From assembly GCA_963806935.1 (NCBI GenBank), contig CAWEAT010000015.1, positions 17,196-81,195 of the forward strand: a stretch of 64,000 nucleotides of DNA, in the 5' to 3' direction. Position numbers and translations under genes: made by a program. Source of the DNA: Roseiarcus sp963806935 (GTDB lineage Bacteria; Pseudomonadota; Alphaproteobacteria; Rhizobiales; Beijerinckiaceae). The first letter of the stretch is position 1, and the number at the start of each line of letters is the position of its first letter. Positions 26,539 to 34,774 of the stretch are shown one piece after another. The notes beneath the pieces are model-generated. The model had not been told where the DNA came from and made no database searches. It saw only the letters and a program-made list of their open reading frames with translations.

Positions 26539-27654
26539 ATGATTCAGATTGAACGCTATCTGTTCAGGACCGCGATCACGGCGTTCCTCTCCGGGCTCGT
26601 TGTCCTGACCGGCGTCGTCTGGGTAACCCAGGCCCTGCGGCAGATCGACCTTATCACCAGCAAGGGCCAGACCATTCTGATCTTCCTGATGATGACAGGG
26701 CTGACGCTCCCGGCCCTTGTGGCCATCATCGGCCCGGTCGCCCTGTTCGCTGGAATCCTCTACACCCTCAACAAGCTCAACGGCGACAGCGAACTCGTCG
26801 TCATGGCCGCGTCCGGCGTATCGCCGCTGCGGCTGTTGCGCCCGATGGCGCTGTTGTCAGGGCTAGTGTTTGCGATCGTGGCTGCGCTCTATATCCAGGT
26901 CCTGCCCTGGAGTTTTGGCGCGATCGAGACCCTGACGACCTTCGTTCACGCGGATTTCATCGCCAATTTCGCCCGTCCGGGTGCTTTTTCCCAACTTGAG
27001 AACGGGTTTGTGTTTCACTTTCGCGACCGCACGCCCGACGGGGCGCTTCACGGCGTGTTCATGCAGGACATGCGCGATCCGGCCAAGGTCACTACCTATA
27101 TCGCGGAGGCTGGGAAAACGGTCGATCGGGACGGGACGAGCTATCTCCAGCTGTCGAAGGGCGTCCTCTTGCGGCCACAATCGGCTGGCAACTCATCGGT
27201 TGTGACCTTCGACGACTACACGATCAATCTCTCGCAGTTCATCCATGCCGTGGGCTCAATCAAGCGGCCGCGCGAACGTTCGACGACGCAACTCATGGCG
27301 CCCGACGCAAAAGACCGCGCGGATCCGGCGCTCCTAGGCCACATTCGCAGCGAACTGCTCGATCGTCTCGCCAGCCCGCTCTATGCTTTGGTCGCCGGAC
27401 TCATCGCCTTCGCGGCGCTTGGGGAAGCGCGCACGACCCGACAAGGGCGCGGCGTCGCGATCGCCGGCGCGATCCTCGCGTTTTTCGGCCTGCGAATGTT
27501 CGGGATCGCCGCCACGACCCTCTCCGTCGCCAATCCGTCAGCCGCGATATTCGTCTGGCTAGTCCCGGTTGCCGCCTGTCTGGGGGCGCTGGCGCTGATC
27601 TTGCGGCGCCTGGTGGCTGCGCGGGCGCCGCGAGCCATAAGAAGCCCGGCGTGA
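26539..27654 (+). CDS. lptF: LptF, LPS export permease
   Basis: This is an inner-membrane half of the LptB2FG ABC exporter that extracts lipopolysaccharide (371 aa). Helices lie at about 15-35, 50-80, 95-120 and four more after residue 270, with the periplasmic jellyroll domain between (LENGFVFHFRDRTPDGALHG, GVLLRPQSAGNSSVVTFDDY). The coupling-helix region NKLNGDSELVVMAASGVSP is the conserved contact with LptB. The stop overlaps the next start by GTGA. The order pepA (divergent), lptF, lptG, lptD is typical for the order. Confidence 0.96.
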   Translation: MIQIERYLFRTAITAFLSGLVVLTGVVWVTQALRQIDLITSKGQTILIFLMMTGLTLPALVAIIGPVALFAGILYTLNKLNGDSELVVMAASGVSPLRLLRPMALLSGLVFAIVAALYIQVLPWSFGAIETLTTFVHADFIANFARPGAFSQLENGFVFHFRDRTPDGALHGVFMQDMRDPAKVTTYIAEAGKTVDRDGTSYLQLSKGVLLRPQSAGNSSVVTFDDYTINLSQFIHAVGSIKRPRERSTTQLMAPDAKDRADPALLGHIRSELLDRLASPLYALVAGLIAFAALGEARTTRQGRGVAIAGAILAFFGLRMFGIAATTLSVANPSAAIFVWLVPVAACLGALALILRRLVAARAPRAIRSPA

Positions 27655-28730
27655 TCGGCCCAACGCTCTCAATCTATCTCGCCGAACGCTTCGCGCGTGC
27701 GGTCATTGCCGCGTTCTTGCTGGTCTTCGTGCTTATCTACGCAGTCGATCTCGTCGAATTGATGCGCCGTTCCGGCGATTCGCAGCGGGCGACGGGCGTT
27801 CTCATGGCCCTGCTGTCGTTCTTGCGGACGCCTTCATTCGCCGAGCAGGCCCTGCCGTTCGCGGTCCTGTTCGGCTCGATGATCGCATTCCTCAACCTGT
27901 CGCGGAAAATGGAACTGGTGGTGGCGCGGGCGGCCGGCGTGTCCGTCTGGCAGATTTTAACCCCCCCAATCATCGTGATCGTGCTCATAGGGATCTTATC
28001 GATCGTCGCTTACAATCCAGCGTCAGCATGGATGAAAGAACGGGCGGACCAAATCGAATCGAGCGTCTTCGGCGGCCCAGCCCTCGGCTCGATCGGAATG
28101 TGGATTCGGCAGAAAAGTGTCGACGGTCAATCTGTCATCCGCGCTGACGCGAGGAGCGGGGACGGCACGGAGTTTAAAGGGCTCCAGGTTTTCAGCTTTG
28201 ACGACAAGGACAATTTCGTGGAGCGCCTGGAGGCGGCCTCGGGCGAGTTGCACGACGGCTACTGGGTTTTGCACAACGCCGTGGTGGCGGCTCCGGGCTT
28301 CGAATCGATGCCGGTCTCCACTTACCTTCTCGCCACCAATCTCGATCGAACGGAAGTCGCTCAGGCGTTCGTAGCGCCCGAGACTGTCTCATTTTGGCGC
28401 CTGCCCGGGCTTGCCAGCCAGACCGCGCGCGCCGGGCTCGATCCGACGGCTTACCAGCTGAAATATCAGGAACTTCTGGCTCGTCCCCTCACTTTGGCGT
28501 CGATGGTTCTGGTCGCCGCATGCTTTTCGTTAAGATTTTTCCGAATGGGTGGCATCGAATATATGGTTTCTGGTGGCATCATAGCGGGGTTCGTGCTTTA
28601 TGTGGCGACCAAGGTGGTCAGCGATTTGGGCGGGGCGGGCTTCCTCAGCCCGTCCATTGCCGGCTGGGCGCCTGGCATTGTCGGTTGCTTGTTTGGCGTG
28701 TATGTGCTGCTGCAACGAGAGGATGGTTGA
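27651..28730 (+). CDS. lptG: LptG, LPS export permease
   Basis: This is the second transmembrane half of the LPS exporter (359 aa). It starts at GTG 27651, overlapping lptF by four bases. First helix: VIAAFLLVFVLIYAVDLVEL. The LptB-coupling segment is NLSRKMELVVARAAGVSVWQ. The periplasmic jellyroll is roughly 130-260 (GMWIRQKSVDGQSVIRADAR, GYWVLHNAVV). The last three helices end with the short cytosolic tail LLQREDG. The stop TGA overlaps the lptD ATG by one base (TGATG), so the three genes are translationally linked. Confidence 0.96.
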   Translation: MIGPTLSIYLAERFARAVIAAFLLVFVLIYAVDLVELMRRSGDSQRATGVLMALLSFLRTPSFAEQALPFAVLFGSMIAFLNLSRKMELVVARAAGVSVWQILTPPIIVIVLIGILSIVAYNPASAWMKERADQIESSVFGGPALGSIGMWIRQKSVDGQSVIRADARSGDGTEFKGLQVFSFDDKDNFVERLEAASGELHDGYWVLHNAVVAAPGFESMPVSTYLLATNLDRTEVAQAFVAPETVSFWRLPGLASQTARAGLDPTAYQLKYQELLARPLTLASMVLVAACFSLRFFRMGGIEYMVSGGIIAGFVLYVATKVVSDLGGAGFLSPSIAGWAPGIVGCLFGVYVLLQREDG

Positions 28731-31345
28731 TGGGTTTCGCCGTCAGCTTTCCCTTTGACTCAAGTGCACGCCCGGCGAGTCGCGGGCGGGCGGCGCGCGC
28801 GGGTTTGCTGGCGCTGGCAGTCGCGTGGCTGGCGGTTTGGGGCCATTTAATCGCTGTCCCGGCGGCAGCGGAGACCCAGCCTGCAACTGCCAATTCGACC
28901 CAAAGCAATCCACCGGACAAGCTCGTCATCGACGCCGACGAGCTTATTTACGACAAGGACAAGAATACCGTAACCGCCCAGGGCTCGGTTCAGCTCTTCT
29001 ATCAAGGCCGCGTGCTCCAGGCCGATAAGGTCATTTACGAGCGGGCCCAGAAGCGCGTCTTTGCCGAAGGTCACGCAAAAATGACCGATGAGCACGGCAA
29101 TGTCTTTTATGGACGCCGGTTCGAGCTCAGCGACGATTTTCGCGACGGGTTCATCGACAGCGTCCAGGTTCTAACAAACGACAAGACCCGCTTCACGTCG
29201 CCGCGCATCGAGCGTTCGACCGGCGACATCACCGTGCTGCAGAATGGCGCATATACCGCTTGCGAGCCGTGCAAGGACCATCCGGAACGGCCGCCGGTCT
29301 GGCAGGTGCGGGCGACCAAGATCATCGAAAACCAACAGACGCATACAATCTATTATGAGAACGCTCAGCTTCTGTTCTGGGGCTTTCCAGTCTTCTGGTT
29401 CCCCTATTTTTCATCGCCCGACGCGACCGTCAACAAGCAAACCGGGCTCTTGGCGCCGTCGATCGTTTCGGGCAGCAGCCTCGGCGCCGGCTTCAGCATG
29501 CCGTACTTCATCAACCTGGCGCCGAACTACGACCTAACGCTCACACCGACTTATCTGTCGAGGCAGGGCCTGCTGGGCGAGGTCAATTGGCGTCAGCGGA
29601 CCGAGAACGGGATTTACAACATCCGCGCGACCGGAATCGACCAGCAGCAGCCGGATGCTTTCTCCACCTTTCCTTACGGCGCGGGCGGCTACCGCGAGCG
29701 CGGATCGATCGAATCGGCCGGCAACTTCCTACTCAACAACATGTGGCAGTTCGGCTGGAACGGCACATGGATGAGCGACAAATTCTTCCTCAACGATTAC
29801 CGGCTCCAGGGCATCAACTTCGACAATTTCTACTTCCAGGACGTGATCTCATCGGTCTATCTGCGCGGACAGGCGGCGCAGAGTTTCTTCGACCTCAGCG
29901 TCTACCATTTCGAGGGTACGACTGCGAGCGACGACAATCGCACGTTGCCGGTCGCGGTGCCGGTGCTCGACTTCAATCGCGTCGTCAACCTCCCGGCCGA
30001 CCGCACCTACGGGATCGGCGGCGAGTTGACCATCGACAGCAACGTCGCCAACATCAACCAAACCAATGCGGCCTTCCAATCAACCGGCCTGCAGACCTTC
30101 GACAACGCCTATCACCTCTACAACGTCTGCGAGACGCAGGTCGGCTCCACCTCCGTGAACACGTATTTTCCCGGCAAATGCTTGTTGCGCGGCATTGCCG
30201 GCGATTACACCCGGGCGACGGGACAGCTCTCCTGGCAGCGCTCCTACATCGATCCCATCGGTGAGGTGTGGAAGCCGTTCCTGTTCGGTCGCCTTGACGG
30301 CGAGGCGACCGAGCTCAATGAAACCGGATCGATCACCTACGCGAGCTCCGTCGGCGTGAGCACCGTCGCCAATTCGAGCCAGGCGGCTTTCTTCTCTGGT
30401 TCGAGCCAGGGCGCTTTCGCGCGCGGAATGGCTGGCGCCGGCCTCGAATACCGCTATCCGTTCGTCTCGAGTTCGTCGTGGGGTACGCAGACCATCACGC
30501 CCATCGCCCAGTTCATCGCCCGGCCGAGCGAGATCATCCCCAGGATCCAGCCTGACGAGGATTCCCAGAGCCTCGTTTTCGACGAAACGAACCTTTTCGC
30601 CTGGAACAAGTTCTCCGGCTACGATCGAGTCGAAGGCGGCACACGGCTCAACTATGGAATGCAGTACACCGCCGATTTCGCCAACGGAGGGCGCGCGAAT
30701 TTCGTCGGGGGCGAATCGATCCAGGTCGCCGGGCAGAATTCCTACACCCTGTACGATCCCGCCAACACTGGTCTGGAATCCGGTCTGGACAAGAAATTCT
30801 CCAACTTTGTCTTCGGCGAGACGCTGCAGCCGACCTCGAACCCGATCACATTGATGAGCAAGCAGCAGTTCGACAGCTCGACGCTGCAGCTGGCGCGCTT
30901 CGACGGAATCGCCAGGGCGGAATATGGCGGCGTCAGCGGCAGCCTCGATTACGCGCTCTACGCCGCCCAGCCCGCGCTCGGACTGGAGTATCCCCGCGAG
31001 GGCCTCACCGGAAATCTCAAATACAGCTTCCTGGATCGCTGGTCGGTTGACGGCTCGCTCGTGCTCGACATGTCGCGCCATTATTACGATACGCTGGGCC
31101 AGACGACGCCGGTCCTCTATCCCGTCGGCTATTCGCTCGGGTTCGGCTACAAGGACGATTGCACGACTTTCACGATCAGGTATTCGTCCAACGCCAGCCA
31201 GCCCGCCGTTTACAGCGAATTTCCGGGCGGTCCCGTCATTTATAACCCAGCGACCCGCAACCAGACTTTGATGTTCGAGCTCGTGCTGCGCACGCTCGGC
31301 GACGTGAAGGCGAATGTCGGCATGGGCGCGACGCCCAGTCTGTGA
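28730..31345 (+). CDS. lptD: LptD, outer-membrane LPS assembly protein
   Basis: This 871-aa beta-barrel protein, with the LptE lipoprotein, inserts LPS into the outer leaflet. A long N-terminus carries a signal helix (LLALAVAWLAVWGHLIAVPA, cleavage near AAAET). The OstA/LptA-like jellyroll follows at about residues 60-200 (LVIDADELIYDKDKNTVTAQ, RVLQADKVIYERAQKRVFAE). CEPCKDHPERPPVWQVRATK is the family hallmark at the jellyroll-barrel border and holds the first cysteines. A later Cys in GYKDDCTTFTIRY near the C-terminus is a likely disulfide partner, as in E. coli LptD. The rest is barrel. Confidence 0.96.
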   Translation: MGFAVSFPFDSSARPASRGRAARAGLLALAVAWLAVWGHLIAVPAAAETQPATANSTQSNPPDKLVIDADELIYDKDKNTVTAQGSVQLFYQGRVLQADKVIYERAQKRVFAEGHAKMTDEHGNVFYGRRFELSDDFRDGFIDSVQVLTNDKTRFTSPRIERSTGDITVLQNGAYTACEPCKDHPERPPVWQVRATKIIENQQTHTIYYENAQLLFWGFPVFWFPYFSSPDATVNKQTGLLAPSIVSGSSLGAGFSMPYFINLAPNYDLTLTPTYLSRQGLLGEVNWRQRTENGIYNIRATGIDQQQPDAFSTFPYGAGGYRERGSIESAGNFLLNNMWQFGWNGTWMSDKFFLNDYRLQGINFDNFYFQDVISSVYLRGQAAQSFFDLSVYHFEGTTASDDNRTLPVAVPVLDFNRVVNLPADRTYGIGGELTIDSNVANINQTNAAFQSTGLQTFDNAYHLYNVCETQVGSTSVNTYFPGKCLLRGIAGDYTRATGQLSWQRSYIDPIGEVWKPFLFGRLDGEATELNETGSITYASSVGVSTVANSSQAAFFSGSSQGAFARGMAGAGLEYRYPFVSSSSWGTQTITPIAQFIARPSEIIPRIQPDEDSQSLVFDETNLFAWNKFSGYDRVEGGTRLNYGMQYTADFANGGRANFVGGESIQVAGQNSYTLYDPANTGLESGLDKKFSNFVFGETLQPTSNPITLMSKQQFDSSTLQLARFDGIARAEYGGVSGSLDYALYAAQPALGLEYPREGLTGNLKYSFLDRWSVDGSLVLDMSRHYYDTLGQTTPVLYPVGYSLGFGYKDDCTTFTIRYSSNASQPAVYSEFPGGPVIYNPATRNQTLMFELVLRTLGDVKANVGMGATPSL

Positions 31346-31361
31346 AGCCGCTTCTCAAGCC

Positions 31362-32357
31362 ATGACCGGCGACAAGCCGCCGCTGGCGATGACGATGGGC
31401 GACCCGGCCGGGATCGGCCCGGAGCTGGCGCTCGCTGCATGGCGCGAGCGGACGAGCGGCGCGCCGTTCTTCATCTTCGCCGCGCCAGGCCTCCTCGCCG
31501 CTGCAGCGAAGCGCGCCGGATTCGCGGCGCCGGTCATCGAGACCGATCCCGCCGGGGCCGCCGCGGTGTTCTCGAACGGCCTGCCGGTCGTCCCGCTGAA
31601 GAGCCCGGTCGAGGACGCGCCCGGCCGCCCCGCCGCGGCCAACGCCGAAGCGACGATCGAATCGATCGCCCGCGCGGTCGAAGCGGTCCATGACGGCGCG
31701 GCGCGCGCGGTTGTCACCAACCCGATCGCCAAGAGCGTCCTCTACGGCGCCGGGTTCCGATTCCCGGGGCACACTGAATATCTGGGCGAACTGGCCAAGG
31801 CTTGGGGCGGCCCGGCGTTTCCAGTGATGATGATCTGCTCGGAAGCGCTCAAGGTCGTGCCGGTGACCATTCATATCCCGCTCGCCGAAGCGGCACAGGC
31901 GTTGACCGCCGATCTCATCGTCAAGACCGCACGGGTGGTCGATCGCGACCTGCGCCTCCGCTTCGGCCTGAAACGGCCCCGCCTGGCCGTCGCCGGCCTC
32001 AACCCGCACGCCGGCGAGGGCGGGGCGATCGGGCGCGAGGAGATCACGATCATAGCCCCGGCGATCGAGATGCTGAGGGCCGAGGGGATCGACGCCGTCG
32101 GCCCGTTGCCGGCCGATACGATGTTCCATCCCAAGGCGCGGGCGCGCTACGACGTCGCGCTGACCATGTATCACGACCAGGGCCTCATCCCGGTGAAGAC
32201 GCTCGCCTTCGACGAAGGCGTCAACATTACGCTCGGCCTGCCGTTCGTGCGCACCTCGCCCGATCACGGCACGGCGTTCGACATCGCCGGGAAGGGCGTG
32301 GCCAATCCGGCGAGTCTCATCGCAGCGATCAGGCTCGCCGACCGGTTGACGCGATGA
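31362..32357 (+). CDS. pdxA: 4-hydroxythreonine-4-phosphate dehydrogenase
   Basis: PdxA (331 aa) oxidises 4-hydroxythreonine 4-phosphate in the DXP-dependent vitamin B6 pathway. The start MTGDKPPLAMTMGDPAGIGP is canonical. Metal ligands are the His residues in FRFPGHTEYLGEL, LNPHAGEGGAIGREE and LTMYHDQGLIPVK. RTSPDHGTAFDIAGKG closes the active site. ATG 31362 lies 16 bases after lptD, and the stop overlaps the rsmA start (ATGA). In most proteobacteria surA lies between lptD and pdxA; here it is absent. Confidence 0.97.
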   Translation: MTGDKPPLAMTMGDPAGIGPELALAAWRERTSGAPFFIFAAPGLLAAAAKRAGFAAPVIETDPAGAAAVFSNGLPVVPLKSPVEDAPGRPAAANAEATIESIARAVEAVHDGAARAVVTNPIAKSVLYGAGFRFPGHTEYLGELAKAWGGPAFPVMMICSEALKVVPVTIHIPLAEAAQALTADLIVKTARVVDRDLRLRFGLKRPRLAVAGLNPHAGEGGAIGREEITIIAPAIEMLRAEGIDAVGPLPADTMFHPKARARYDVALTMYHDQGLIPVKTLAFDEGVNITLGLPFVRTSPDHGTAFDIAGKGVANPASLIAAIRLADRLTR

Positions 32358-33223
32358 GCCTCGCCGCGGACGGACTGCCGTCGCTGCGCGAGGTCGTGGC
32401 CGCGCACGGGCTTGAGGCCCGCAAGGCGCTCGGCCAGAATTTCCTGTTCGATCTCAACCTGACCCGAAAGATCGCCCGCGCCGCCGGGCCGCTCGAAGGC
32501 GTCGCCGTGGTCGAGGTTGGGCCCGGTCCCGGCGGGCTGACGCGCGCGCTCATCTCGGAGGGGGCGAGGAAGGTGATCGCGATCGAGCGGGACTCGCGCG
32601 CGCTCGGCGCGCTGGCCGAAATCAGCGCCCATTGGCCGGGGCGGCTCGAGGTCATCGAGGGCGACGCGCTCAGCGTCGCGCCGGCGACGCTCATCGACAA
32701 GGCCGGCGGCGCGCCGCTCAGGATCGCGGCCAACCTGCCCTATAACATCGCGACGCCGCTGCTCGTCGGCTGGCTCGAGGCCGAGCCGTGGCCGCCGTTC
32801 TATGACCGGCTGACGCTCATGTTCCAGCGCGAGGTCGCCCGCCGGATCGTCGCGACCCCGGCCGAGCGCGCCGATTACGGGCGCCTCGCGGTGCTGGCGG
32901 GGTGGCGGACGGAGGCGCGGATCCTGTTCGACGTCGCGCCGGCCGCCTTCACCCCGGCGCCGAAAGTGACCTCGAGCGTGGTCGAATTGATCCCGCGGCC
33001 CAGGCCCGAGCCATGCGATCTGGCGACGCTCGCAGGCCTGACCCAGGCGGCGTTCGGCCAGCGGCGCAAGATGCTGCGCCAGTCGCTGAAAGGCTTCGCC
33101 GCCGACCGCGGCCTCGACCTTCCGGCGCTCCTCGCCGCGGCGGGGCTTGAGCCGACGATGCGGGCGGAGGAGGTCGACGTCGCCGGGTTCGCGGCGCTCG
33201 CTCGAGCGGTCAGATCATACTGA
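32354..33223 (+). CDS. rsmA: 16S rRNA dimethyladenosine transferase
   Basis: RsmA/KsgA (289 aa) dimethylates two adjacent adenines near the 3' end of 16S rRNA as a late step in small-subunit maturation. GLEARKALGQNFLFDLNLTR is the family start, VVEVGPGPGGLTRALI is the SAM motif, and IAANLPYNIATPLL holds the catalytic NLPY. The C-terminal RKMLRQSLKGF is also conserved. The start is coupled to pdxA (ATGA). It is the last gene of the lptFGD-pdxA-rsmA run; a repeat array follows 18 bases after its stop. Confidence 0.97.
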   Translation: MSLAADGLPSLREVVAAHGLEARKALGQNFLFDLNLTRKIARAAGPLEGVAVVEVGPGPGGLTRALISEGARKVIAIERDSRALGALAEISAHWPGRLEVIEGDALSVAPATLIDKAGGAPLRIAANLPYNIATPLLVGWLEAEPWPPFYDRLTLMFQREVARRIVATPAERADYGRLAVLAGWRTEARILFDVAPAAFTPAPKVTSSVVELIPRPRPEPCDLATLAGLTQAAFGQRRKMLRQSLKGFAADRGLDLPALLAAAGLEPTMRAEEVDVAGFAALARAVRSY

Positions 33224-33523
33224 CCGTTCCGGTTGATAGCCGGAAGAAAATCAAAGCCGTTGGAAGGAAAACAAAGGCCCGGCCGGAAGGAAAACCTAGA
33301 CCGCCCGGAAGGAAAACAAAGACCGGGCGGAACGAAAGCAAAATGGCCTTTCGATAAAAACTAGATTGATTTCAATCAGTTAACAGCAGCAACCAACGGC
33401 GCCTCGCCTGATCTTCTCGCCGTCCCGGCCGTCCTGCAGGCTCGATGCGACCTTGGGACATCCATACCACACGATTCTGATTTTCGCAAGCTCCGAACCC
33501 CGGCCCCGGGGCCGGACGGCTTT
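33224..33523. other. 300-base convergent gap: repeat array, then no recognised feature
   Basis: The first third is the repeat array at 33241-33345. The remaining bases up to the thioesterase stop at 33524 hold nothing I can identify; a short AT-rich patch (TAGATTGATTTCAATCAGTT) contains the inverted pair TTGATTTCAA and ACTAGATT-like ends but no convincing terminator. Confidence 0.5.
33241..33345 (+). repeat. Five-copy array of about 22-base repeats, core GGAAGGAAAACAAAG
   Basis: Copies begin at 33242, 33262, 33285, 33307 and 33329: GGAAGAAAATCAAAG, GGAAGGAAAACAAAG, GGAAGGAAAACC, GGAAGGAAAACAAAG and GGAACGAAAGCAAAA. Spacers are 5-8 bases and G/C-rich (CCGTT, GCCCGGCC, ACCGGGC). The array has the same unit, copy number and convergent-gene setting as the one at 23605-23703, which is in the opposite orientation. 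Confidence 0.85.
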
Positions 33524-33973
33524 TCACAGCGTCATCTGGGTTTGCACCGTCAACGCGACGAGCTTGCCTTCCTCGGTGGCGACCAGCGTCTGCCAGATCG
33601 AGGTTCTCTTGCCGCGATGAACGAGCGAGGTGCGGCCGATCACGGTCGCGCCGGCCGGGGCGGCGGCGACGAAATTGGTCTTGCTCTCGACCGTCGTCGT
33701 CCCCTTCGCCTCCGGCGGCAGGGCGACGAAGGCGGCGGCGGCGCCGAGCGTGTCGGCGAAACTCATGATCGCTCCGCCATGGCAGATGTCGCCGAGCGTG
33801 CACAGTTCCGGCCGGATCGTCATCCGGGCGGAAAGGGCGTCCTCTTCGACGGTGATGAACTCGATCCCCAGCAGCTTTGCGAACGGCAGCGGGTTTGCGT
33901 TGATGCGGTCGATTGGCGACACGAGCCCCCCTTGGCCGCGCCGGCGCGCTGGCGATTGGTTCCGCTTCCGCAT
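33524..33973 (-). CDS. PaaI/hotdog-fold thioesterase family protein
   Basis: This is a small acyl-CoA thioesterase-like protein (149 aa from ATG 33973). The hotdog hallmark is CTLGDICHGGAIMSFADTLG, where the HGGAI/D motif binds CoA and the following Asp helps catalysis. VESKTNFVAAAPAGATVIGR and TSIWQTLVATEEGKLVALTV are the conserved strands. The N-terminal 20 residues are basic and may not be translated; GTG at the codon before SPIDRINANP is an alternative start. The substrate is unknown; relatives hydrolyse aromatic or medium-chain acyl-CoAs. Confidence 0.85.
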   Translation of the reverse strand: MRKRNQSPARRRGQGGLVSPIDRINANPLPFAKLLGIEFITVEEDALSARMTIRPELCTLGDICHGGAIMSFADTLGAAAAFVALPPEAKGTTTVESKTNFVAAAPAGATVIGRTSLVHRGKRTSIWQTLVATEEGKLVALTVQTQMTL

Positions 33974-34212
33974 AGCATCGCCGCCCTGCCGGCGCCACGA
34001 AGAGGCTCGGCGATGGGGAACTTTGCGCGATGCGGAAGACCTCAATGGCGGCTCGGGCATGCGCAACGAACGGCGCGCCTGCGCGTTGTGGTTTACCAAG
34101 ACCTAAGGAGCGGTCGCCCGCTTCGAAGGAAAGGTTCGACCGGAGGGCGCGAACGGGCTAACCTCCGCCATCGGCGGAGCGCCGCGATCGGCCAAGCAAG
34201 GGAGCGGAAGCC

Positions 34213-34638
34213 ATGGTTCGCAGTCGGATACTTCTCGCCGCGGTCGGCGCGGGGCTCGCAGTCGCGCTCGCGGGTTGTCAGGATACGGGGGCCTACGTCT
34301 ACCCGAACGCCGGATACGGCGATGGTTACGGCTATGGCTACGGTTACGGCTATCCCTACTATGGCGGCGGCTACTACGGCGGCGGCTATGGCGGGTGGGG
34401 CGGCGGCTATTACGGCGGCGGCGTCTATCGCTCCGGCTACTATGGCGGGGGCGTCTACCGCGGCGGCGTCTATCACCGCGCCGGCTACGGCGGCGGCGTC
34501 TATCGCGGCGGCTACGGCGGCGGGTACCATGGCGGCTACCGCGGCGGCGGCGGCGGTTTCCATGGCGGCTATCGCGGCGGCGGCGGCTTCCACGGCGGCG
34601 GCGGCCACGGCGGCGGCGGCGGCCACTTTCATCGTTAG
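34213..34638 (+). CDS. Gly/Tyr/His-rich lipoprotein
   Basis: The signal sequence (MVRSRILLAAVGAGLAVALA, then GC) ends in a lipobox LAGC with Cys22, so the 141-aa protein is probably a lipid-anchored envelope protein. The mature part is almost pure low complexity: GYGYGYGYGYPYYGGG, repeats of GGGVYRGGV and GGYRGGGG, and a C-terminal HGGGGHGGGGGHFHR rich in His. GGGAGCGG precedes ATG. Similar Gly/Tyr-rich secreted proteins exist in Rhizobiales without known function. Codons for Gly are GGC-dominated and the DNA is itself repetitive, so copy number may vary between strains. Confidence 0.75.
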   Translation: MVRSRILLAAVGAGLAVALAGCQDTGAYVYPNAGYGDGYGYGYGYGYPYYGGGYYGGGYGGWGGGYYGGGVYRSGYYGGGVYRGGVYHRAGYGGGVYRGGYGGGYHGGYRGGGGGFHGGYRGGGGFHGGGGHGGGGGHFHR

Positions 34639-34774
34639 GCCAGAGGTCCGACCGGCGGCGCTCGCGTCTCGACCGCGCTCCGAGTTTCAACCGGCGTTCC
34701 GCCCGCGTCTTCCGCGGCGGCGCGCGCGGCGCGCGGAGGCGTAGCCTCTGCTCCCGGCCCCACGAGCGCTCCTG

